Assembly (NCBI RefSeq): GCF_018417595.1
Contig: NZ_CP070982.1
Location: 4,205,001 to 4,269,000 of the forward strand
Direction of reading: 5' to 3'
Source of the DNA: Pseudomonas entomophila
Lineage (GTDB): Bacteria > Pseudomonadota > Gammaproteobacteria > Pseudomonadales > Pseudomonadaceae
Length of the DNA stretch: 64,000 bases
Program-made: the position numbers and the translations under genes
The notes under the pieces: generated by a model
Databases searched by the model: none
The model's input: only the letters and a program-made list of their open reading frames with translations
What the model was told of the DNA's origin: nothing
In this document: positions 38,571 through 46,052 of the stretch, piece after piece
How positions within the stretch are numbered: the stretch's first letter is position 1
How the letters are laid out: each line of letters starts with the position of its first letter

Positions 38571-38774
38571 TCGAGCGCCGCCCGCGCGGCGCATCGCGGA
38601 TGAATCCGCTCCTACATCTGTTGCAACGTGCCGCACCTGTGAGGCCATGGTTGCCAGCCTTGGCGCATGGCGTGAGCCGGGCGGGGCGAACAACCGTGGC
38701 CTATCTGTCATGGCCACGTTGCAACGAATGTAGGAGCGGATTCATCCGCGATGCGCCGCGCGGGCGGCGCTCGA
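38571..38774. repeat. Composite REP element, family 2, with 60-bp inverted termini
   Basis: The left arm 38571-38630 and right arm 38715-38774 are near-perfect inverted repeats (one short mismatch cluster), containing the sequence gtaggagcggattcatccgc, around an 84-bp centre. A second copy with the same architecture and a different centre is at 62404-62601. It lies in the 540-bp MocR-transporter gap; outside the repeat and the palindromes at 38831-38895 I see no gene there. Confidence 0.85.
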
Positions 38775-38830
38775 CCTGATAAACGCTACAAGGCTTTCGA
38801 CCTACACCCGCCCACTAAAACGCGAGATTT

Positions 38831-38895
38831 TGCATTGAGCCTATTGAAACAAATCAATGCATCGATATAGAGTCAATTGCATTCGACTCAATCGA
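38831..38895. promoter_or_regulatory. Palindromes upstream of the transporter operon (candidate MocR operators)
   Basis: A perfect 8-bp inverted repeat tgcattga (38831) / tcaatgca (38854-38861) is followed by attcga (38880) / tcgaat, within a region repeating TCAAT and ATTGA. They lie 36-100 bp upstream of the transporter start in an AT-rich segment. MocR operators are often such repeats; this assignment is inference. Confidence 0.4.
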
Positions 38896-38930
38896 ATCAA
38901 TCATCTCTGACCCACCAATCCGGACGCACC

Positions 38931-40136
38931 ATGGACACCATCAGAAAGGACTTTTCACTCTCAGCGCTGGTCGCCGGCCTCATCGCGGTGATCATCTCCT
39001 ACGCCGGCCCCTTGATCATTGTGTTCCAGGCCGCCCACCAGGCGCAGCTGAGCAACGAGGTCACCGCCTCGTGGATCTGGGCGATTTCCATCGGCAGCGG
39101 CCTGACCGGCCTGCTGCTCAGCTGGAAACTGCGGGTGCCCGTGATCACCGCCTGGTCGACCCCCGGCGCCGCCCTGCTGGTGTCGATGCTGCCGACCGTG
39201 TCCCTGGCACAGGCGGTCGGCGCCTATATCGTCGCCTCGCTGCTGATTACCGTGGTCGCATTGAGCGGCGCTTTCGATCGCCTCATGAACCGCCTGCCCA
39301 AGGCCATCGCCGCCGCCATGCTGGCCGGTATCCTGTTCCGCTTCGGCGCCGAGCTGTTCAGCTCGATTCGCGTCCAGCCGCTGCTGGTGCTGTCGATGCT
39401 GGTGGCCTACCTGGTGTTCAAGCGCCTTTCGCCACGCTACGCGATCCTGTCGGTGCTGATCGTCGGCTGTGCGCTGGCCGCCGGGCTGGGCCAACTGAAC
39501 ACCCAGGCGCTGGTGCTGGAGATGACCGTGCCGGTCTGGACAACCCCGGAGTGGAACTGGCACGCCATCGTCAACATCGGGCTGCCACTGGCCCTGGTGT
39601 CGCTCACCGGCCAGTCGGTACCTGGGATTGCCGTGCTGCGCACCTCCGGCTACCAGACCCCGGCCCGGCCGATCGTGTCGGTCACCGCCATCGGTTCGTT
39701 GCTGATGGCGCCCTTCGCTTGCCACGGCGTCAACCTGGCAGCGATCACCGCCGCCATCTGCACCGGCCGTGAAGCCCATGAAAACCCGGACAAGCGCTAT
39801 ATCGCCGGGATTGCCTGCGGCGCCATCTACCTGCTGATGGGCACCTTCGGCGCAACCCTGGCCTCGGTGTTCTCCGCGCTGCCCAAAGAACTGATCGCCG
39901 CCCTCGCCGGCCTTGCCCTGTTCGGCGCCATCGCCAACGGCCTCACCGGCGCAATGGCCGACGAGAAGCAGCGCGAACCTGCGCTGATCACCTTCCTGGT
40001 CACCGCGTCGGGAATGAGCTTCCTCGGCCTCGCCGCCGCCTTCTGGGGGCTGATCTTCGGCCTCGTCGCCTACTTCGCCCTGGGCTACAGCCGCCCGAGC
40101 AAGGCCAGCCAACACCAGGAGGCGCGCGCATCATGA
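38931..40136 (+). CDS. BenE-family inner-membrane transporter
   Basis: A benzoate-transporter-family (BenE) secondary carrier of 401 residues, from ATG 38931 (MDTIRKDFSLSALVAGL). About twelve hydrophobic segments are visible, starting LSALVAGLIAVIISYAGPLIIVFQAA, with WSTPGAALL and LTGQSVPGIAVL in family-conserved positions. The family imports benzoate or other small solutes, but gene context (amino-acid type enzymes downstream, MocR regulator divergent) suggests an amino acid or amine rather than benzoate; no ben catabolic gene is nearby. It overlaps the downstream oxidase gene by 4 bp. Confidence 0.85.
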   Translation: MDTIRKDFSLSALVAGLIAVIISYAGPLIIVFQAAHQAQLSNEVTASWIWAISIGSGLTGLLLSWKLRVPVITAWSTPGAALLVSMLPTVSLAQAVGAYIVASLLITVVALSGAFDRLMNRLPKAIAAAMLAGILFRFGAELFSSIRVQPLLVLSMLVAYLVFKRLSPRYAILSVLIVGCALAAGLGQLNTQALVLEMTVPVWTTPEWNWHAIVNIGLPLALVSLTGQSVPGIAVLRTSGYQTPARPIVSVTAIGSLLMAPFACHGVNLAAITAAICTGREAHENPDKRYIAGIACGAIYLLMGTFGATLASVFSALPKELIAALAGLALFGAIANGLTGAMADEKQREPALITFLVTASGMSFLGLAAAFWGLIFGLVAYFALGYSRPSKASQHQEARAS

Positions 40137-41305
40137 GCCAGAGCTTCGATTTCGTGGTCATCGGGGGTGGTATCGCCGGTGTCTCGGTAGCCTACCAACT
40201 GGCCGAACATGGCCGTGTCTGCCTGCTCGAACGGGAACGCCAACTGGCCTACCACACCACCGGGCGATCGGCGGCCATCTCCATGGAAAGCTACGGTAAT
40301 CAGCACATCCGTGCACTGACCTGCGCTTCCCGAGGCTTCTTCGAAGCACCACCGGCCGGACTGGCGAGCACACCGTTGTGGTCACCTCGCGGCGCACTGA
40401 TCGTCGCCACCCACGAGCGCGAGGCGCAGCTGCGCCATCGCTTCGAGGCAGTACGCCAGCATGTGCCCGACGCACGCTGGGCGGATGCCGAGCAAGTGAT
40501 GGCACTCGCGCCCTATCTGGCCCCTGGGCGCTGGAGCGCCGGCCTCCACGAACCCGGCGCCTTCGACCTCGATGTACACGCCATCCATGGCGCCTACCTG
40601 ACCGGCCTGCGCCAGCGTGGCGGCGAGGTACGTCGCGACTGCGAGCTGTTCGGTGCCCAGCACCGGGATGGGTTGTGGCGCCTGCTTTGCGGTGATGGCA
40701 GCACCTTGCACGCCCGACTGATCGTCAATGCCGCCGGCAGCTGGGCGGACACCTGCGCCGAGCGTTGCGAAGTGCCGGCGATCGGCTTGCAGGCCCTGCG
40801 CCGTACCGTGCTGGTCGTCGACCCCCATTGCGAAGTACACAACACCCCCTATCTGGGCACCTTGGACGAGGACATCTTCATCAAGCCCGAGGCCGGCCGC
40901 CTGATCGTCTCCCCCTGTGACGAGACGCCTTCCGCGCCCTGCGACGCGCAGCCCGAGGAACTGGACCTGGCCATCACCCTCGATCGCCTGGAACAGGCCA
41001 CCCAGTTGCGCCCCAAGCGCATCGTCAACCGATGGGCCGGCTTGCGCAACTTCGTTGCCGATCGCACCCCGGTGGTCGGCACCGACCCACGACAACCCGC
41101 CTTCGTCTGGCTCGCCGCCCTCGGCGGCTATGGCATCCAGACCGCACCGGCGCTGTCGCGCCTGTGCTGCCACAGCGCGCTTGGCCTGCCCATGCCGGCA
41201 GACCTCGCCGAATGCGGCCTCGACTATGCGCCGTTCTCACCCGAGCGCTGCCGCACCGCGACCTTCGCCACGCGCCGCGTGACCGAGGTCGCCCAGTTGC
41301 ACTGA
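40133..41305 (+). CDS. FAD-dependent amino-acid/amine oxidoreductase (DAO family, DadA/glycine-oxidase-like)
   Basis: A soluble DAO-superfamily flavoenzyme of 390 residues. The N-terminal dinucleotide motif VVIGGGIAGVSVAYQLAEHG is at about 8-27, the ARLIVNAAGSWAD segment near 195-208, and the C-terminal FAD-contact VWLAALGGYGIQTAPALS near 325-342. Members oxidise secondary or primary amines to imines, which RidA can hydrolyse; ridA is the next gene, 43 bp downstream. The 4-bp overlap with the transporter gene indicates tight co-expression. The substrate is unknown. Confidence 0.88.
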   Translation: MSQSFDFVVIGGGIAGVSVAYQLAEHGRVCLLERERQLAYHTTGRSAAISMESYGNQHIRALTCASRGFFEAPPAGLASTPLWSPRGALIVATHEREAQLRHRFEAVRQHVPDARWADAEQVMALAPYLAPGRWSAGLHEPGAFDLDVHAIHGAYLTGLRQRGGEVRRDCELFGAQHRDGLWRLLCGDGSTLHARLIVNAAGSWADTCAERCEVPAIGLQALRRTVLVVDPHCEVHNTPYLGTLDEDIFIKPEAGRLIVSPCDETPSAPCDAQPEELDLAITLDRLEQATQLRPKRIVNRWAGLRNFVADRTPVVGTDPRQPAFVWLAALGGYGIQTAPALSRLCCHSALGLPMPADLAECGLDYAPFSPERCRTATFATRRVTEVAQLH

Positions 41306-41348
41306 TCCACCCACACAAAAACAAATGCCATCACAAGGAGTGAACACC

Positions 41349-41786
41349 ATGCAAAGCACCGCCCACGCCCAGGCCAGCCAAGCCCAGCCCTTCCTCACCG
41401 ACGACAACGTCATCTACACCGACCAGGCGCCCTTCCCCCTGGGCACCTACTCCCAGGCCATCCGCGTCGGCGACACCGTGTACCTCTCCGCGCAAACACC
41501 GGTCGAACCCAACTCCAACGAAGTACTGGCCAAGGACTTCGAAGGCCAGCTGCGCCAGACCCTGGACAACCTCAAGGCCATGACCGAGGCCAGCGGTGGC
41601 AGCCTGGCCAATGTGGTCAAGGTCACGGCCTTCATCACCGACCTCAGCGAGTTCCCCACCCTCAACCGGGTGATGGAAGCCTATTTCAGCAAGCCCTACC
41701 CGGCACGCACCACCGCCGGTGCCAGTGCCCTGGCCCGCGGCACCCTGGTGGCGATCGACGCGATCATGGCACTGCCACCGCGCTGA
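41349..41786 (+). CDS. RidA/YjgF-family imine deaminase
   Basis: Hydrolyses reactive enamines/imines to keto acid plus ammonia. The 145-residue product (ATG 41349, AAGGAG 8 nt upstream) has a 20-residue N-terminal extension, then the RidA core with FPLGTYSQAIRVGDTVYLSAQTP and the conserved substrate-binding Arg in YPARTTAGASALARGTLVAIDAI. It is placed between an FAD oxidase that would make imines and a PLP lyase/synthase-like enzyme that can release 2-aminoacrylate-type intermediates, so it probably acts on a pathway intermediate rather than as housekeeping RidA. Confidence 0.92.
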   Translation: MQSTAHAQASQAQPFLTDDNVIYTDQAPFPLGTYSQAIRVGDTVYLSAQTPVEPNSNEVLAKDFEGQLRQTLDNLKAMTEASGGSLANVVKVTAFITDLSEFPTLNRVMEAYFSKPYPARTTAGASALARGTLVAIDAIMALPPR

Positions 41787-41857
41787 CCCGTGCCTGCGGC
41801 GCCGTCACGCAGACGGCGCCGCCCCCCCTTTCCCCTTCTTCTGCGCGAGGACACGCA

Positions 41858-43102
41858 ATGGACCGCCTTTGCACGCCCTTCGTTTTGCAATGCATCACCT
41901 GCGGCACCCGCTACGCGCCGTACCAGGTCGAATACTTCTGCCCTCATTGCCGCACCGACGGCGCCCTCGACACCCTCTACGACTACGACAGCGTGCGCCG
42001 GGAATGCGACCGCGACGGGTTGGCGGCCCAGGCCGGGCTGGGCATGTGGCGTTACCGCGCGCTGCTGCCGCTGGGCAGCGAGCGCTATGTGCCACGACTG
42101 CTGGTCGGCAGCACACCACTGTATGAACGCCCGGGCCTGCTCGAGCCCGGCAGCGGCATGAAAGTCTGGGTCAAGGACGAGTCCCGCCAGCCCACCGGCT
42201 CGCTGAAGGACCGCGCCAGCGCCCTGGCGGTGGCCCTGGCCCTGGAAAGCGGCGCCAGTACGGTTGCGGTAGCCAGCACCGGCAACGCCGCCTCCGCCCT
42301 CGCCGGCATGAGCGCGGAGCGCGGCCTGCGCAATGTGATCTTCATCCCGCGTACCACCCCACGGGAAAAACTGGCGCAGATGATCGGCTACGGTGCCGAA
42401 GTGATCCTGGTCGACGGCGCTTATGACGAAGCCTTCGAACAATGTCGCAACGCCTGCGAGAGCAATGGCTGGTACAACCGCACCACCGGCATCAACTCGT
42501 ACATGACCGAAGGCAAGAAGACCGTTGCCTTCGAGATCTGCGAACAGCTGGACTGGCAAGTGCCCGACCTGGTCTTCGTGCCGGTCGGCAACGGCTGCAT
42601 CCTCGGCGCGGTGCACAAAGGCTTCCAGGATTTGCTCAAGCTTGGCTGGATCGAACGCATGCCACGGCTGATGGGTGTCCAGGCACGGGAAAGCAACTTC
42701 ATGTACCGCGCCTGGTCCAGCGGCCTTCCCCTCGAGCAAGTCGAAAAACGCGCTCCGACAAGCCTGGCCAGCAGCATCAACGTGGCCTTCCCACGCGATC
42801 GCCTCAAGGCATTGCGCGCGGTACGCGACAGCGAAGGCGAATTCCTTTGTGTCGACGACACGGCGATTGTCCAGGCTGCCTCGCGCCTGGCAGCTCGCAC
42901 CGGGATCTTTCCTGAAGCCGGCGCCGCCAGCAGTTACGCCGGCCTGCTGCAGTACGCCGAACAACACCCGCACAGTCGCGAAAGCGCGGTGCTGCTAATT
43001 ACCGGCAGTGGCCTGAAGGACACCTCGATCTACCTACCCTCCACCCATACCGCCTCCTCTGCCGCTGCCCGTCAGGCGCCGGCAACCGCCATTGCCTCTT
43101 GA
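41858..43102 (+). CDS. Threonine-synthase-like fold-type II PLP enzyme with N-terminal zinc ribbon
   Basis: A 414-residue PLP enzyme. Residues C12-x2-C15 and C28-x2-C31 form a zinc-ribbon-like knuckle, as in some archaeal-type threonine synthases and related enzymes. The PLP lysine is K117 in [12 protein letters not shown], the phosphate-binding loop is [11 protein letters not shown], and [15 protein letters not shown] contains the C-terminal glycine loop. It may do beta/gamma-elimination or replacement on a hydroxy- or phospho-amino acid; genuine threonine synthase is unlikely given its catabolic-looking context. The last 20 residues are a low-complexity Ser/Ala tail. It is 71 bp from ridA and 10 bp from the SHMT-like gene. 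Confidence 0.82.
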   Translation: MDRLCTPFVLQCITCGTRYAPYQVEYFCPHCRTDGALDTLYDYDSVRRECDRDGLAAQAGLGMWRYRALLPLGSERYVPRLLVGSTPLYERPGLLEPGSGMKVWVKDESRQPTGSLKDRASALAVALALESGASTVAVASTGNAASALAGMSAERGLRNVIFIPRTTPREKLAQMIGYGAEVILVDGAYDEAFEQCRNACESNGWYNRTTGINSYMTEGKKTVAFEICEQLDWQVPDLVFVPVGNGCILGAVHKGFQDLLKLGWIERMPRLMGVQARESNFMYRAWSSGLPLEQVEKRAPTSLASSINVAFPRDRLKALRAVRDSEGEFLCVDDTAIVQAASRLAARTGIFPEAGAASSYAGLLQYAEQHPHSRESAVLLITGSGLKDTSIYLPSTHTASSAAARQAPATAIAS

Positions 43103-43112
43103 AGGGAACACC

Positions 43113-44345
43113 ATGAACCTGGAAACCTGTGACGCCAACATTGCCCGACTGATTTCCCGCGAACGCTTCCGCCAGGAAATCCATATCGAACTGATCGCCT
43201 CGGAGAACTACGTGAGCCGCGCGGTGCTCGAAGCCCAAGGCTCGGTGCTGACCAACAAATATGCCGAAGGCTACCCGGGCCGGCGCTACTACGGCGGCTG
43301 CCAGGTGGTCGACGAAATCGAGTCGCTGGCCATCGAACGCGCCTGCGCGCTGTTCGGCGCCGAGTACGCCAACGTCCAACCCCACTCCGGCTCTCAGGCC
43401 AACCAGGCGGCGATGCTGGCCCTGCTGCAACCGGGAGACACCCTGCTCGGCATGGCCCTGGCCGATGGCGGCCACCTCACCCATGGGGCCAAGGTGAACT
43501 TCTCCGGCAAGTGGTTCAACGCCGTGACCTACGGCGTCAACCCCGAGAGCGAAACCCTCGACTACGAACAACTCGAGCGCCTTGCCCGCACGCACCGCCC
43601 GAAGTTGATCATCGCCGGGGCTTCGGCCTATGCGCGACATATCGACTTTGCTCGCTTCCGTGCCCTGTGCGACGAGGTCGGTGCCTACCTGATGGTCGAC
43701 ATGGCCCACTATGCCGGCCTGGTCGCCGCCGGGCTCTACCCGTCGCCAGTGCCCTACGCCGACATCGTCACCTCCACCACCCACAAGACCCTGCGCGGCC
43801 CCCGTGGCGGGTTGATCCTGGCACGCCAGGAGCATGCCGCCGCGCTCGACAAGGCGATCTTCCCGATGTACCAGGGCGGCCCGTTGATGCATGCGATCGC
43901 CGCCAAGGCCGTGGCTTTCCACGAAGCCAACACAGAGGACTTCCGACGCTATCAGGCGCAAGTGATCGAGAACGCCAGGGGCATGGCCCAGGTACTCACC
44001 GAACGTGGCCTGCGCATCGTTTCCGACGGTACCGACTGCCACATGTTCCTGGTCGACCTGCAACCTCTGGGGCTCACCGGCAAGGCCGCCGAGGCACTGC
44101 TGGAAAGCGCGCGCATCACCCTCAACAAGAACGCCATCCCCAACGATCCACAGGCCCCGACAATCACCAGCGGCATCCGCATCGGCACCCCGGCCATCAC
44201 TACCCGTGGCATGGGGCTCGACCAGGCCAGGTTGCTTGCACAGCTGATCGCCGACCTGCTGCACGCGCCGGACGACACAGAAGTGCACAGCGAGGTGTGC
44301 CGTCAGGTGGACCGGTTGTGCGAGGCGTATCCCGTGTATCGCTGA
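43113..44345 (+). CDS. Serine hydroxymethyltransferase-family enzyme
   Basis: A 410-residue SHMT (GlyA family), from ATG 43113 with AAGGGA upstream. It has [35 protein letters not shown] and the PLP lysine K225 in [14 protein letters not shown]. The family interconverts serine and glycine with tetrahydrofolate and can cleave other beta-hydroxy amino acids by retro-aldol. Its position as last gene of a MocR-linked operon suggests a specialised paralogue rather than the housekeeping copy, which Pseudomonas normally carries elsewhere. It ends 82 bp before a convergent tRNA gene. Confidence 0.9.
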   Translation: MNLETCDANIARLISRERFRQEIHIELIASENYVSRAVLEAQGSVLTNKYAEGYPGRRYYGGCQVVDEIESLAIERACALFGAEYANVQPHSGSQANQAAMLALLQPGDTLLGMALADGGHLTHGAKVNFSGKWFNAVTYGVNPESETLDYEQLERLARTHRPKLIIAGASAYARHIDFARFRALCDEVGAYLMVDMAHYAGLVAAGLYPSPVPYADIVTSTTHKTLRGPRGGLILARQEHAAALDKAIFPMYQGGPLMHAIAAKAVAFHEANTEDFRRYQAQVIENARGMAQVLTERGLRIVSDGTDCHMFLVDLQPLGLTGKAAEALLESARITLNKNAIPNDPQAPTITSGIRIGTPAITTRGMGLDQARLLAQLIADLLHAPDDTEVHSEVCRQVDRLCEAYPVYR

Positions 44346-44427
44346 TATCCGACCGCAGCCGACTCCGCGCCATGGCTCAAACGGCCAGGGGTCGGTTGTA
44401 TCGTTTTAGAGATGGGGATGGATCGGA

Positions 44428-44504
44428 TGGTGTCCCAGGCAGGATTTGAACCTGCAACCTTCCCCTTAGGAGGGGGATGCTCTATCCAATTGAGCTACTG
44501 AGAC
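44428..44504 (-). tRNA. tRNA-Arg (anticodon CCT)
   Basis: A complete cloverleaf: acceptor GTCTCAG/CTGGGAC (one G-T pair), D-arm GCTC..GAGC, anticodon stem TCCCC with loop CTCCTAA, T-arm GCAGG-TTCAAAT-CCTGC, and encoded CCA at 44428-44430. The anticodon CCT reads AGG. It is convergent with the SHMT-like gene. Confidence 0.96.
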
Positions 44505-44578
44505 CCTGAAGCCGGCAACGAACGCTGCGCGGTAGAGACGGCGAGCATGTTAACCAGCATGTAGCCATTTGTCATGCC

Positions 44579-45202
44579 TCAATCGGGCAATTTGCACGTC
44601 AGATTTTTCGCGGGCAATTGGCCGAGCGCGCCGTGCTCACCCAGCAATCTCAGCAACGCTTCGACGACACTGGATAATGAAGCCGAATTATCCAGCACAT
44701 GGACTGAAGCATCATAAGCCTGCATACCCGCACTGCGTGCCAACCGCTGCTCGATCTCCTCGTGGCTTTCCCGGCCACGGGCCAGGAGCCTCTCACGCAG
44801 CACCTGCGGCGAAACAGCCAGCCCCACTGCCAGCAAGTCGGGATAACGCTCACGCGCTTGCGCCAGGTATCCCCGCGAGCCATTGACCAACACCGACAGC
44901 CCCTGGTCAAGCCAGTCATCCACCTGGATCGGAATCCCATAAGAAAGCCCGTTGGCCTGCCACGACAGGGCGAATTCACCGGCCTGGCGCATCGCTTCAA
45001 AGCGTGCCGCGCTCACACCGACAGCGGCCTCACCTTTCGCCTCGGCCGAGCGGGTTATCACCCGCCGGGCAATTTCAACACCTTGCGCAAGCAGTTGCTC
45101 GCGCGCGGCATCGATGAGGGAATCTTTCCCAGAGCCGGACGGTCCTATCAGGAAGATCAAACGCCCCCTTGAGGACGGTGTGCCGCTTGCGTCATATTGC
45201 AT
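44579..45202 (-). CDS. phnN: Ribose 1,5-bisphosphate phosphokinase PhnN
   Basis: PhnN phosphorylates ribose 1,5-bisphosphate to PRPP, a step linked to phosphonate breakdown. The product shows a guanylate-kinase-like P-loop RLIFLIGPSGSGKDSLIDAA near the N-terminus, RVITRSAEAKGE (substrate-binding) and LVNGSRGYLAQARERYP in the middle. The start is uncertain: the ATG at 45202 (MQYDASGTPSSRG) gives 207 residues, with an in-frame GTG and TTG just upstream, none with a good ribosome site. No other phn gene is nearby, as is common for PhnN in Pseudomonas. Confidence 0.83.
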   Translation of the reverse strand: MQYDASGTPSSRGRLIFLIGPSGSGKDSLIDAAREQLLAQGVEIARRVITRSAEAKGEAAVGVSAARFEAMRQAGEFALSWQANGLSYGIPIQVDDWLDQGLSVLVNGSRGYLAQARERYPDLLAVGLAVSPQVLRERLLARGRESHEEIEQRLARSAGMQAYDASVHVLDNSASLSSVVEALLRLLGEHGALGQLPAKNLTCKLPD

Positions 45203-45253
45203 AGCCACTATGCTCAATGTGAGGGGAACCCGTGCATTCTAGGTTTTTTCCCT

Positions 45254-45293
45254 GACCTTTGTCGCCATTTACCAGATTTTGGCGACAAAGGTC
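45254..45293. repeat. 14-bp perfect inverted repeat in the amrZ upstream region
   Basis: gacctttgtcgcca at 45254-45267 and its exact inverse at 45280-45293 flank a 12-base loop containing ttaccag. There is no T-tract. It lies between the divergent phnN and amrZ genes and could be a protein-binding palindrome or an RNA hairpin. The loop and arms resemble AmrZ recognition sequence (see findings). Confidence 0.7.
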
Positions 45294-45319
45294 TGACACC
45301 TTGGCGGTCCGATAAATGT

Positions 45320-45371
45320 GAAACTTTTCAAACCAGTGCTCATTTCTGATAATTGGTACTGGCAAAACGCC
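45320..45371 (+). promoter_or_regulatory. Candidate AlgU-type promoter and AmrZ site for amrZ
   Basis: GAAACTT at 45320-45326 and TCTGA at 45345-45349 resemble an extracytoplasmic sigma (AlgU/RpoE) promoter, with slightly long spacing (18). The sequence ggcaaaacgcc at 45361-45371 overlaps the predicted start and matches, as I recall it, the AmrZ autoregulatory site of P. aeruginosa. The leader to amrZ would be about 190 nt; nothing else was seen in 45372-45548. Confidence 0.45.
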
Positions 45372-45548
45372 TTTATCCGGATCACTATTTGTCACAGAAT
45401 TGACGCCAAGGAAACGGCGACCATGAGGCAAGATGAAGACCCAAAATCACATCACGGTTGAACATTTTGTCGTCGCCGCGGTCGTACTTCCACCGTGCGG
45501 CCAATTTGAGAACCGCTTCCCCTGAACCAGAACAACCGGTCAATTTAT

Positions 45549-45875
45549 ATGCGCCCAATGAAACAGGCTATTTATTCGAGCCGCACCGCTGACAAGTTCG
45601 TCGTCCGCCTGCCAGACGGTATGCGTGAGCGCATTGCCGAGGTAGCGCGCAACCACCACCGCAGCATGAACTCCGAAATCATCGCACGCCTGGAGCAGAG
45701 CCTTATCCAGGAAGGTGCGCTGGGTGACGAGCTGAGCATGCGCCTGGACAGCCCAGAGCTCAGCCTGCACGAACGCGAACTGCTGCAGCGCTTCCGCCAA
45801 CTTTCTCATCGCCAGCAAAACGCGCTGGTCGCCCTCATCGCTCACGATGTGGAAATGGCCGCCGACGCGTCCTGA
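45549..45875 (+). CDS. amrZ: Ribbon-helix-helix transcription factor AmrZ (AlgZ)
   Basis: AmrZ controls alginate, flagella, twitching and cyclic-di-GMP genes in Pseudomonas. The 108-residue product has a short flexible N-terminus, an Arc-type ribbon-helix-helix domain at about 13-58 ([34 protein letters not shown]), and a C-terminal helical oligomerisation region ([30 protein letters not shown]) that is nearly the P. aeruginosa sequence. It is monocistronic, preceded by a complex control region and followed by a very strong terminator. It is the natural link between the motility and cyclic-di-GMP genes in this window. Confidence 0.95.
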   Translation: MRPMKQAIYSSRTADKFVVRLPDGMRERIAEVARNHHRSMNSEIIARLEQSLIQEGALGDELSMRLDSPELSLHERELLQRFRQLSHRQQNALVALIAHDVEMAADAS

Positions 45876-45890
45876 TAGCGATCTTCCCGC

Positions 45891-45932
45891 CGCACACAAA
45901 AAAGCCAGCGCAAGCTGGCTTTTTTGTGTGCG
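45891..45932 (+). terminator. Strong terminator after amrZ
   Basis: A 19-bp perfect stem (cgcacacaaaaaagccagc and its inverse, GCAA loop) with its own T run, 16 bp beyond the amrZ stop. Confidence 0.94.
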
Positions 45933-45968
45933 GAACAATCCATGCTCCATTGATTTCGCGCGATCTCC

Positions 45969-46052
45969 GCAGGAGCGGCTTCAGCCGCGAACACCCGCGA
46001 AGCGGGTGCCACACACCGCAGCGCCTGCATCGCGGCTAAAGCCGCCCCTACA
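45969..46052. repeat. REP element pair, family 1 (overlaps the mgtE stop)
   Basis: gcaggagcggcttcagccgc at 45969 and the inverse ending gccgcccctaca at 46052 flank the palindrome acccgcgaagcgggt, as in the copy at 21790. The right arm holds the TAG stop codon of mgtE. Confidence 0.85.

Noticed and set aside
38479..38733. Short open frame in the MocR-transporter gap
   Set aside because: It lies largely within the composite REP element and has no coding character.
44428..44504. tRNA-Arg(CCT) as an attachment site of an integrated element
   Set aside because: No integrase and no duplicated tRNA 3' end was seen nearby; the flanks are ordinary chromosomal genes.
45192..45431. 79-codon minus-strand open frame upstream of phnN
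   Set aside because: It covers the palindrome and promoter region of amrZ and shows no conserved features or ribosome site.
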